Source of the DNA: Tanypteryx hageni
Lineage: Eukaryota > Arthropoda > Insecta > Odonata > Petaluridae
Direction: 5' to 3'
DNA: 64,000 bases
NCBI GenBank assembly: GCA_028673005.1
Contig: CM054120.1
Span: forward strand, 74,821,533-74,885,532
The stretch's first letter is position 1. Each line of letters opens with the position of its first letter. The position numbers and the translations under genes were made by a program. The notes beneath the pieces are model-generated. The model was not told the origin of the DNA. It saw only the letters and a program-made list of their open reading frames with translations, and ran no database searches. Below are positions 27,861 to 37,018 of this stretch, in pieces.

Positions 27861-29727
27861 AGCTAAAATAAAGCTTTATGTATTCGCCAAAGCCGATTTC
27901 ACTAGATTTAGGTCTTTTCTGCGAAATATACATACTAATTTCTGCGAGGTAACAGATATTACAGATGCGGAAGAATCCTGGTGCATGTTCAGAGATATGA
28001 TGCGAGAGTGTACAGATAAATTGATTCCAAGCAAACTGAAGCGTGAAAATGCAGAACTTAGATGGTACAACCAGGAAGTTAGGAGAGCTCTCCGACGGCA
28101 AAGAAAACTCCACTCTCGCGTGAACAACACATCCTCAACAGCTACGGTCGAACAAATTGCAACGTTAAGGCAGCAATACAAAGAAGCGCGCTCCACAGTC
28201 AGAGTGTCAATGCGTAATGCGTTTAACAATTACAAAAAGCAGGTTTTACAGGATAACTTGAAAGAGAACCCGAAAGGATTTTGGTCATATGTCAGAGAAG
28301 TCCAAGGTAGAGGCCCCACTATTGCGTCACTGAGATGGGAAACGGGAAATGTAGTTCACGATAGTGCTGAGAAAGCAAACCTTTTAAATCAACACTTTCA
28401 GAAAGCTTTTACTCCTAATGACGATGAATGGGAAACCATTATGAAATCGCGCCGTATAAAGAATTATACTCGAGAAATCCATTGCGTAAAGTGTAGTTCC
28501 TATATAATGGAAGATGGCGCACGTTACGCCAATCCATAAGGGCGGCGAAAAAGAGAACCCCGAAAATTATAGGCAAATTTCCCTAACTTCATTATTGTGC
28601 AAGATACTTGAGCACATAATCTTTAGTTCTTTAATGCGCTATTTAGATAGTCACTCATTGCTTAGCGGATGCCAGCACGGATTCCGGAGAGGTAGATCAT
28701 GCGAAACGCATCTCGGCTTGTTCGTGGATGATTTGTTGCGATGCGGAGAGAAAAATACTCAGGTCGATTCATTCATTGACTTCAGAAAGGCGTTTGATAA
28801 AGTATCTCATAAGAAATTAATGGCAAAGTTAGAATAGAGAACAGATAGTTGTCATCGATGGGAAATACTTGTCCCCCGTTTAAGTTGCGTGGGGTGTTCC
28901 TCAGGGAAGTGTATTGGGCCCTCTACTTTTCTTAATCTATGTGAATGATATCTGCTCAGTAGTTCGTAGTAAAATTAGACTTTTTGCCGATGATACCGTT
29001 CTATATAAAGAAATAAAATACCAGGAGGACCATTAGTCGCTGCGTGAAGATTTAAGAGCCATTTCAGCGTAGTGCAAAGAATGGAAAATTGAATTTCACT
29101 AAATGTGCCGCAGTTACGTTCTGGAAAAGCAAAAACATAGAAGTAGGTTTCGAGTATAAAATAGATGGAATAAATATTCAAGCAGCCGAGTATGTTAAAT
29201 ATTTATGAGTAACCATTTGTCGAGATCTTTCATGGCGCATGCACATTCGTCGAGTTATAGGCGCGGCCAACAAGAAAATGGCTTTCATAGGTAGAATAGT
29301 ACGGAACACTACAAAAAAGTACGTGAAACATGTTGCTTATAACCGGTTAGACTACAAGTGGAATACACTTCATGCATATGGGATCCGTACGAGAAGGGAC
29401 ACAATTCAATTAGAAAGAGTTCACCGCCGAGCAGCCAGATTCGTAAAACAAAAGTACGAACATAAGGAAAGCGCAACTTCATTATTGAGGGATTTAAACT
29501 GGTTACCACTGGAGGATCGTAGATTGAACTCAAGGTTGCGGCTTTTGGGGAAATATAGATCGCAATGTCTAAAAGACGAGGTTGTAGGAATAATTGAAGC
29601 ACCAACGTATATAGGTAGAAACGACCGTGATGATAAGATACGTGAGATCGATTATAGGACGGAGCGTTATCTAAGTTCGTTCTTTCCGAGAACAATACGA
29701 GATCAACCTGCGATAGACAATCTTTAG
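27861..29727 (+). pseudogene. Reverse-transcriptase region of A1
   Basis: This is the remnant of an RT with its N-terminal linker and C-terminal extension. The first frame reaches 28,539 and includes FWSYVREVQ. About 30 codons are then missing compared with B, including the PGP[DE]G motif. A second frame (28,514-28,837) includes HVTPIHKGG, GFRRGRSCETHLG and motif A as IDFRKAFDK. A further internal deletion near 28,836 removes roughly 20 codons. The segment with GVPQGS (motif B) and FADDT (28,983-28,997, catalytic aspartates still present) is riddled with stops. The last frame (29,239-29,727) encodes HIRRVIGAANKK through FFPRTIRDQ. The frame is broken throughout, so no enzyme can be made. Confidence 0.87.
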
Positions 29728-29736
29728 GTAGGTTAT

Positions 29737-29798
29737 GGTGCATTGCACCCTCTGCCACCCACCAATTAGGTGAATTTCAGGGTAACATGTAGATGTAG
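29737..29798 (+). other. 3' UTR hairpins and tail of A1
   Basis: Stem 1 is GGTGC-ATT-GCACC (29,737-29,749). A second nested stem follows: CCACC-AATTA-GGTG inside an outer CTG/CAGGG pairing. Then come GGTAACATGTAGATGTAG and the junction with B. The same architecture with different loops is present in element B. This fits an RNA structure recognised by the element's own RT at the 3' end, by analogy with known 3'-hairpin-dependent non-LTR elements. Confidence 0.6.
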
Positions 29799-30670
29799 TT
29801 ATAGGTGCTGAAAGTTGGCTCACCGAAGATATCGCTAGCCAGGAAATTTTTTCGAAAAGCTATAGAGTGTACAGAAAGACGGCGCCAATAGAATAGGTGG
29901 CGGAGTATTTTTGCAATAAGTGAAAAGTACGATAGTTGTTAGATCCTATTGTCGACGAAACGACCGAGAGCGTGTGGTGCCGCCTTGGTAAGGATAATTC
30001 GAAAAAGATATATTTATTTTCATTTTACAGACCACCTAATGCCAAATATGATTATATTTTAAGTTTAGAGAGGCAATTAGCCGAGCTTAGATCTTTTATT
30101 AACGACGGTTATGTGATAATTGGAGGCGATTTTAACTTACCGTCAATCGCTTGGAAAAACCTATGTTTCGTTACAGGAGGTAAAGAACGCGAATCGTGTG
30201 AAGTCTTAATTGACACGTTTCATGATTATTCCTTAATCCAGATGATACGAAAAGCCACACGTTCGGGCAGTGTTCTCGACTTGCTTGTTTCTAACACCCC
30301 GCATAGGATAACTAAGATATCCACAGAGGAGGGACTAAGCGACCATCGAGCTGTGTATGCGGAGTGCGAATTAAAGCTCAAAAGGCATCCTAAGCCCCTT
30401 CGGAATGTATACGCTTTCGCCAAGGCCGACTTTAAAAGTTTCAGCTTACATCTCAGAAATACCTTTGTCAGTTATCGTGAAAATACAGAACGAGTAGGTA
30501 TGGAGCCATCATGGTTATTATTCAAGGATATACTAGGAAAAGGTATCGATAGATTTATCCCCAGTAAGTTAAAATCTGATAAGAAAGAACCTCGTTGGTT
30601 TAATAAGGAAGTTAGGATTGCCTTAAGACGACGCAAAATTGAAAAACATACCTACCACCGCTTCCGATGA
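29792..30670 (+). pseudogene. AP-like endonuclease region of B1
   Basis: The domain begins within codons for DVVIGAESWLTEDI (29,792 onward), so the first roughly 20-25 residues of a normal domain are absent. That frame ends in a stop at about 29,895. GGGVFLQ then lies in another frame followed by a second stop. A third frame (29,936-30,670, no ATG) carries ESVWCRLGK, SFYRPPNAK, IIGGDFNLPS and SDHRAVYAE, with all late catalytic residues present. The end of this frame overlaps the RT frame at 30,639-30,670 by an apparent single-base shift, common to B1, B2 and B3. It is inactive as it stands. Confidence 0.85.
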
Positions 30671-32405
30671 GTATCGCACAGCTATATTTAATGAGTATAA
30701 CAGTGCCCGCGTATTAGCGAGAAATACCATGCGTAACGCATTTAACACCTTCCGGAATGAGGTATTAAATACAAAATTGAAGGATGATCCAAAAGCGTTC
30801 TGGTCCTACGTAAGAGAAGTTAAGGGTGGGGGTCCTCCAATACCCTCCCTGCGATGTGGTTCCGGAGACATCATCCACGATGGTGAGGAAAAAGCTTTCC
30901 TACTAAACGTTTACTTCGCGAAGGCGTTCACGGCAGGTGGAGATAGACTTTCAGAAAATCTTATTCCCAATAGACGTACTCGGATAGATAATATTAAAAT
31001 CTCTGAGCCCAACAAAAACCCAGGACCAGAAGGATTTCCCGCGCGTGTATTAAAAGAACTAGCAGAAGAAATAGCTCCCATCCTTCGGATAGTATTCGAG
31101 AAATCTCTTATCCTCTGTGAGGTTCCTGATGATTGGAGACTAGCACACGCCACACCCATTCATAAGGGAGGTGACAAAGAAAACCCAGAAAATCATAGGC
31201 CGATTTCTCTAACATCATTATCATATAATATTTTGGAGCACATTATTGTTAGAAACACTATGCGTTATCTCGAGAGTAGATCGCTGTTAATCAGCTGTCA
31301 ACATGGCTTCAGAAAAGGTAGATCCTGTGACACCCAACTCGGTCTGTGTGTAATAGATGTTTTATCATGCGGCGAAAATGATAAACAGGTCGATGCAGTG
31401 TTCCTTGATTTTAGAAAAGCTTTTGACAAGGTTCCCCACCGTAAGTTGTTATTAAAATTGGGAAATCTTGGCGTTAATGTTAAAGTCATTAACTGGGTTC
31501 GCGCTTTCCTTTGGAATAGAAAACAAAAAGTAGTCATCGATGGTAAGTCCTCGAGTGTGGCAGATGTAGTCTCTGGAGTGCCGCAGGGTAGTGTGATCGG
31601 ACCTATGCTTTTCTTGCTTTATATAAACGACATCAGCTCAGTTGTAAAAAGTAATATCAGGCTTTTTGCGGATGACACCGTAGTCTATAGAGAAATTAGT
31701 GGTCCTAGCGACCATCGTCAGCTTCAGGATGATCTGGATGCGTTATCTGTTTGGTGCAAGGAATGGCAGCTAGAAATCAATCAGAAAAAGAGTAACGTTC
31801 TAAACTTTTGGAAATCTAGAAGCCCATCGTCCGTGTTTACCTACTCGATAGATGGTGAGATCATTCCTGTTTCGGAATCCGTGAAATACCTCGGGGTAAC
31901 CTTGAATCGTGACCTGTCTTGGGACACCCACATAAGACGAGTGATAGGTGCGGCAAATAAGAAGTTGGCTTTTGTGCGTAGGATAGTCAGGAAAAGCACG
32001 GAAAAGGTGAGAGAATCCTGTTATTTATCGTTGGTTAGACCTAAAATGGAATACGCAGCAGCGGTTTGGGATCCATATCAGAGGGGACTCATAAAGGATT
32101 TAGAAAATATACAACGGCGAGCAGCTAGATTCGTGAAAAAGAATTACGATAAAAAACAGAGCGTTACGTTACTCATTGATGAGTTGAGTTGGCCATCGTT
32201 GAAAGATCGTAGATTACAGGCGAGACTTAAACTTCTAGATAAATATAGGTCGGAGATATTCGTAAATGAAATGAAGGATATTATTCGACAACCAACGTAT
32301 ATCGGACGGAGGGATAATGACGACAAGATTCGCGAAATAGATAGTAGGACGGAGAGGTATAAGGAGTCCTTTTTCCCTAGGACAATACGTGACCACAATA
32401 GATAA
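30639..32405 (+). CDS. Uninterrupted reverse-transcriptase frame of B1
   Basis: This is a frame of 588 codons with a complete RT. Its motifs are FWSYVREV near residue 54, PGPEG at 128, RPISLTS near 185, GFRKGRSCDTQ, motif A (FLDFRKAFD, catalytic Asp at about 257), motif B (GVPQGS at 313), motif C (FADD at 343) and the LGV motif near 418. A C-terminal domain ends with FFPRTIRDHN. Such enzymes copy the element RNA onto a nicked target. The frame opens at TTG, and the first ATG is residue 31 (30,729). In a complete element it would be fused to the endonuclease upstream, so an independent start is unlikely. It is open because its 3' half comes from a B'-like copy. B2 and B3 have a stop and a frameshift there. 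Whether it is expressed is unknown. Confidence 0.8.
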   Translation: MKNIPTTASDEYRTAIFNEYNSARVLARNTMRNAFNTFRNEVLNTKLKDDPKAFWSYVREVKGGGPPIPSLRCGSGDIIHDGEEKAFLLNVYFAKAFTAGGDRLSENLIPNRRTRIDNIKISEPNKNPGPEGFPARVLKELAEEIAPILRIVFEKSLILCEVPDDWRLAHATPIHKGGDKENPENHRPISLTSLSYNILEHIIVRNTMRYLESRSLLISCQHGFRKGRSCDTQLGLCVIDVLSCGENDKQVDAVFLDFRKAFDKVPHRKLLLKLGNLGVNVKVINWVRAFLWNRKQKVVIDGKSSSVADVVSGVPQGSVIGPMLFLLYINDISSVVKSNIRLFADDTVVYREISGPSDHRQLQDDLDALSVWCKEWQLEINQKKSNVLNFWKSRSPSSVFTYSIDGEIIPVSESVKYLGVTLNRDLSWDTHIRRVIGAANKKLAFVRRIVRKSTEKVRESCYLSLVRPKMEYAAAVWDPYQRGLIKDLENIQRRAARFVKKNYDKKQSVTLLIDELSWPSLKDRRLQARLKLLDKYRSEIFVNEMKDIIRQPTYIGRRDNDDKIREIDSRTERYKESFFPRTIRDHNR

Positions 32406-32432
32406 CAGTGAATAATAATTAGTTAGGAACTT

Positions 32433-32503
32433 GGTGCGCGGCACCCCCTGCCATCCACCGTCAAGGTGACTTGCAGGGTAATATGTAGATGTAGATGTAG
32501 ATG
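32433..32503 (+). other. 3' UTR hairpins and TGTAGA tail of B1
   Basis: Stem 1 is GGTGC-GCG-GCACC (32,433-32,445). Stem 2 has an outer pairing CCCTGC (32,446-32,451) with GCAGGG (32,473-32,478). It encloses CACC (32,456-32,459) and GGTG (32,465-32,468) around a five-base loop. The tail has three TGTAGA-like steps and ends at 32,503. The stems match those of A although the loops differ. Confidence 0.65.
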
Positions 32504-33622
32504 TAAATAAATTCAAGAACCCCGAGAAAAATTAATTTGCAATATTTTCATCTATGCAACCTCGATGCGGCCTCAATATAACGTTGAGTCATTTTGTTAG
32601 AAGATTATATTTAACCTATTTAGATGAAACTGGCTGGGTTAATCTATTCCGGGATCGTGAAAACAAATGTTGAGGTGTGCAATATACACTTCTGCTCGAT
32701 AATTAAGGTAAAAATCTCAAACATGGAATGTATTTATGTGGAGATTCCATATACCAAATTTCCTTGAAATCGATTTAGCATATTCTTCCCATTAAACTAA
32801 ATATTTCTTAACGACGGCGGCGAAACGTTTCATTCCGACGCCTGGTGATGTAAATCTGTCCTGTTTTAATAAATTTAATTTTATTTACGAAATATTTTAT
32901 TTCCTATTCAAGTGAGTCTTTCAGATAAATAAAAATAAATATCAGAAGTGGCCAACACATGACTTTCTGCATAAGTGTAGTATTTCTAAATATTTTGTAT
33001 GATAATATATATTTTAAGGAATTTCAAGAAAATTCAATGACCATATAAAGGCTAGACATAAAGTCATAGTGTAGTCTTTTTAAATTGGATAAGGCAACGA
33101 AGCTCCATCAATTAAGAATAGAAGAATGGTTACAAAACGTAAGTTAGAGTTAACAGGAAACTGTTTACAAATGTCGCGTCCAGGTGGTATGGAGCGCAGC
33201 TTAAAAATATATTTTTTTTAATATCTCTTAACAAAAGCATTATATGTAAAATTGTCGTCGTTACAGGACTTTAAGAATGATCGTAAAGTGAACAAATATA
33301 ATGGCAGAAATTAGGATTATTTGTAAATCTCATTGACTTTTGCAATCAGCTTTTCATACCTCCTCGAATATTCATGAACGTAATTTCTGCCGGCAGATGT
33401 CAGGGCAAAAAATCAAAGTAAATGAAGATTTTTTCGGCAGCCAAGGAAATTCCAAGGGAATTTAAAAATTAAAACATAATATAGAGGTAAATCATAAAGC
33501 GAATGATAATATAATTCTTAGTCGAAATCCCAAAAATATTCATTCTCATATAACTTATTAATACATAAGGATAAATTTCATTATAAGTGATAAAAATGAT
33601 ACTCGGTGCTCTGATTATTAAA
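32504..33622. repeat. Diverged satellite (D1, first part)
   Basis: This aligns to canonical monomer phases from about 1,012 to 2,024 but is clearly diverged. It contains 121 bp (32,661-32,781) that the canonical monomer lacks between ATCGTGA and ATTCTTC. That extra piece contains a recognisable 145-bp-type phrase, so the canonical unit probably lost about one subrepeat. Confidence 0.85.
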
Positions 33623-34550
33623 TCTGAAACAGTTCGGTTCCATTATAAATTCATAAGTTATGATATTTTATCAATTGCCTAAAGGGCCGAGTGAATAATA
33701 ATATAGCATACACTTATAGAAAACGGTAAAGTAGAATTTTAACGGATGATAATTTACTCAGCGCTCATGTAATTAAATCAGAAGCCACCATTTTCACCAT
33801 TCATGTGTTTGCGTTCCAGGATACTTGAAAATGCAAATAAGTTTGAAATTCTCTTTTTTGTTAAATTTGTGTATTTAGTCTAGTACAATTTGTTGTTTCT
33901 TGTACCATGTCATAAGATCATTCACTTAAGTTTCTTTAAAATTAGTACTTGATAAAGTGGAAATAATTGTTCGGGAAGAAATAATGAACGATGTGTTTCA
34001 TGTAGTAAAACTTTGAAAAATGGAATATATTTCACAAAATATATGGAGTGTGTGTACGATTGCGAGTAATTGATTTTTAGTTTTTTATATTTAAAAGGGA
34101 TTTTCTCTGTCCTTCATTACATAGGACTTTGATAGTGTCTTCATTTATGAGTATGTAGTATTCAGATACGCGCAATTGCTTAAAACTGTGTAAAACATCC
34201 ATACATATAACATCACACTCAAACAGCCTCTGAATATTTTACCTTAGAAATAATCAAAGATAAATTACCTAATTGTTCAGGACAACATTTTGTGCCTTGT
34301 GATGCAAATGTTAGCTTCTTTGTTCAATTATCATTCTCATGTACTACAATGTCAAATTATAATATAACTATTTCTGAAAAACCGGCAATTCTCATAGAGG
34401 GAGAGAGAGAGATAGGGAAAGGGGGAAATGGATAGATAAATAGATAGATAATCGTCTATATTCGGGCGAAGTAAGAGGGGGAAAGGGAGACGTGGAAAGG
34501 GAGAGGAAGGGGAATATGAAGAGGGATGGAGAGGGGGAGAGAGGGTGAAG
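33623..34550. other. Unrecognised non-satellite stretch in D1
   Basis: Immediately after the shared phrase CTGATTATTAAAT the satellite pattern stops. About 0.9 kb of AT-rich DNA follows with no long frame, no recognisable element and no 145-bp phrases. It ends in a purine-rich tract. The same sequence occurs at 49,831-50,758. It may be an old insertion or a part of the ancestral long unit that the canonical monomer lost. Confidence 0.6.
34396..34550. repeat. Purine-rich low-complexity tract
   Basis: This is a long run of G and A on the plus strand, including GAGAGAGAGA and GATA-type steps (about 34,430-34,453), interrupted by a short mixed segment near 34,452-34,470. Long minus-strand frames here are low-complexity artefacts rich in S, P, L and Y. 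Confidence 0.85.
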
Positions 34551-36722
34551 CATGGCATTTTGGTCATTAATAAATCTGAAAATACTCTGTACCAAATTTG
34601 GGTGAAATCGGTTTGTTTTACAAATATTGCACACAAGAAGGAATAGAAAAGAGTTCTGTTTGTAATTGTAGCACTCTTGTTTGGCATATTCAGTTTTAAT
34701 ATGTTCATATAAATGTGTGTGTGTGCGGGTGTGTGTGCTTTGAATATGTTAAATTTGGTTAAAATTGATGAGGCTAGTTAGGTGTTAAAAAGAAATTTAT
34801 TTTTCCTTATATAGTGGCAGCCTTCTATTCTATATCTATAAGAAAAATTCTTATATTGTTATATAATATTGCATTATTCTTTCAAGAAAAAATTCTTTGC
34901 AATCGGCTGGACCATTTCTTTCCAAATTCATCATTACCAAATGTTTAATTTGGTAATTGTGACACACACTCTGAGTCGATTCGGTCCAAATGTGGCATTT
35001 TTTTCATTAATTTGTGTGAAAATTCTGTGTACCATATTTGTTGAAATCTATTAATTCAATTCTTCCCTGATACATGCGTACGGACAGACGGACGGACATC
35101 ACTAACACAACTGTGCTTTTCAGCAATTACGAAAAGCACCAATATAATTAATTGCTTTGGACGACATTGCGTAGAATACAATTCCATTCAATGCCGTCAT
35201 TACTTTAAGTTTAATTTTTTACTATGGCGCACCCGTCTGTCAGATCTGAAACAAATATTCTGTTATGGTTTTGAATATATCAGTAAACTATAAATATTAT
35301 ATATCGTTGAGAGTGGTGCGGAAAGTTCAACACAAATATGATTATAGTATTTTATTATTCTTTGTATTTTCATCCAATACCTTCCAAATTTATAGTTACA
35401 AAATTTTTCTAACTTGATATTGTAGTTGCCTTATTTCATCTCCTCAGTTGAAATACGCAATTTTGGTTACTTATTTATATGAGGAGGATATATACTTTAA
35501 AGTTCTAAAATACATGTGGAGACTTCTCTTGAAATCAGTGTGAAGGAAATATTATTTTACCTTTTATTGTGGTAGCCTTGCTCAAAAGCCCTGCTATAAA
35601 TATCTTGATTTCATTATGGTATGTGCTAAGCATCTTATATAATAAATTCAATGACATTGAGCCAATTCCTAACAAATCTTTATTTACGTAAAGAGTTTAA
35701 TTTGTAATTGTGGCAGCCCTGCCTTTTATATCTACACAAAGAATCTTGGATTTATTATATTATGTTTCAAGACTCTATACTGTAAATTTCGTTCATATCG
35801 GTTTTTCCGATTCCGTCCAAATTCATAATTACCGAAAAAATTTAATTTGCTATTGTGGCAATCCTGTTTTGTCGATTAAGTCCAAACATGCCATTTTCGT
35901 CATTAATAAAAAATTTTGCCAATTCTTTCTTAAAACATAATTACCGAAATTTTTATTTTGCAATTGTGGGACGCTTGCTTGTTCAATCCCATACAAATAT
36001 GTCATTTTGGTCATGTATTTATGTTAGAATGTTATGTACCAGCCTTTGCGTTTGAGACGGTTAAGTAAGTTTTTTCCGGATATACGCGTACGGACTGACG
36101 GACATCTCGAAGATAATAGTGCTCTTCAGCAATGACGAAAAGCACCAACAAGTAGGGATGTACACGGGATTTTCGTGGTATAAAAGTGCTTTTCTTGAAA
36201 TTAGCCGTAGTACAAACGTATACTAATGTATTTGCTTTTCAATAAGAAAATTATTCTTCCTTATATTGTGGTGGCACTGCTTAGTCGATCCGGTTGAAAT
36301 ATGATTGTTATGGTTATTTATTTATATGTGAAGATTAAATATGACATATTTGGTTCTAATCCATGCTAGTAATACGTATAAAATCAAAATTATTTTACTT
36401 TTTTTGTTGCAACACTGCTATTTAGCTCCGCTTATAACATAATGATTTCATTATGGCATGTTGTTCAAATCTTATATACAAACTTAAGTGGAAATCCGTA
36501 CTTGCCAACTGATTCCAAATCCTAAATTACGAAAAGAATTTAATTTGGAAATGTGGTCCAACCATTCGGTTGATCCGGTCCAAATATGCTATTTTATTAT
36601 TGTATATATGTATATATTGTAAATTTTAAATTTGGTTGATATGGAAGTGAAAACGTTAAGCTAATACCTGTAAAAATAAGTATTCTACTACTATTGTGGC
36701 AGCATTGCGTTCAATACCTAAG
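34551..36722. repeat. Rearranged ~145-bp subrepeats (D1, middle part)
   Basis: The TTGTGGCA-type anchor recurs with TGG-equivalents near 35,570, 35,711, 35,856, 35,967, 36,272, 36,408, 36,554 and 36,697. Several consecutive steps are 136-146 bp. Parts align to monomer phases 200-880, 2,345-2,670 and 1-360, in an order unlike the canonical unit. A TG dinucleotide run lies at 34,714-34,738. Confidence 0.75.
35083..35139. other. Perfect GTGCTTTTC/GAAAAGCAC hairpin after GACGGACGG motif
   Basis: The arms at 35,113-35,121 and 35,131-35,139 are perfect 9-bp complements around a nine-base loop. They sit about 20 bp downstream of a CGGACAGACGGACGGACAT motif. The same block is at 51,321-51,347. A form with one mismatch lies at 47,082-47,108. 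Confidence 0.75.
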
Positions 36723-37018
36723 TTTAAAATGTTGATTTTGTTTTTCAATATTGCGCCACACCATCATTAAAAATTAGGTCGAGGTCGGTTTTGCCAATTC
36801 TTTCCTGACTTATGCGTACGGACGGACGCGATGAAGGTCGGAAGAGTCGACATTCAGAAGATAATTGCGCTTTTCCGTAATGAGGAAAATCATTAACAAG
36901 TATGTGTGTACTCGGGTTTTCCGTTGTACATAAGTCCTATTCTTCAAATTCGCCGTAATATAATCGTATACTCATGTATTTGATTTGACATCAGAAAATA
37001 CCATTATTCTATATTCGC
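36723..37018. repeat. Diverged satellite (D1, last part)
   Basis: This corresponds to monomer phases about 2,025-2,310 but keeps D-type bases, for example ATTAGGTCGAGG, GACTTATGCG and CTTTTCCGTAATGAGG. The paired region in D2 is mostly canonical, so the border between the two satellite types lies in different places in the two macro-repeats. Confidence 0.8.

Larger units (their letters stand above)
26709..29798 (+). mobile_element. Non-LTR retrotransposon A, copy A1 (degenerate)
   Basis: This is a G+C-richer insertion in the satellite. In order it holds a leader of about 490 bp, an AP-like endonuclease region, a reverse-transcriptase region, a C-terminal segment ending with FFPRTIRDQ, a short 3' UTR with two small hairpins, and a GATGTAG tail. 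Protein motifs place it in the CR1/L2/Jockey superfamily. All coding parts carry stops, frameshifts or deletions, so it is dead. It sits at monomer phase 2,329. The last seven bases (29,792-29,798) can belong equally to A's tail or to the beginning of element B. No target-site duplication is evident around the A+B pair. Confidence 0.9.
29799..32503 (+). mobile_element. Non-LTR retrotransposon B, copy B1 (5'-truncated, chimeric)
   Basis: This second element is related to A but distinct, and it abuts A's 3' tail directly. It starts inside the endonuclease coding region, so ORF1 and the endonuclease start are missing. It ends in a 3' UTR with two hairpins and a TGTAGATGTAGATGTAGATG tail. Upstream of about 31,358 it matches B2 and B3. 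From 31,418 it matches B' (47,441-48,711) and is followed by the same flank as B'. B1 is therefore a recombinant of the two. Confidence 0.9.

Noticed and set aside
27844..29758. Minus-strand frames of 68-149 codons over elements A and B
   Set aside because: They are antisense shadows of the endonuclease and RT coding regions. The plus-strand frames carry all recognised motifs.
34352..34708. Minus-strand frames of 80-118 codons
   Set aside because: They are translations of the purine-rich and GATA-type low-complexity tract, with S/P/L/Y-rich composition typical of such artefacts. The copy at 50,561-50,917 is the same.
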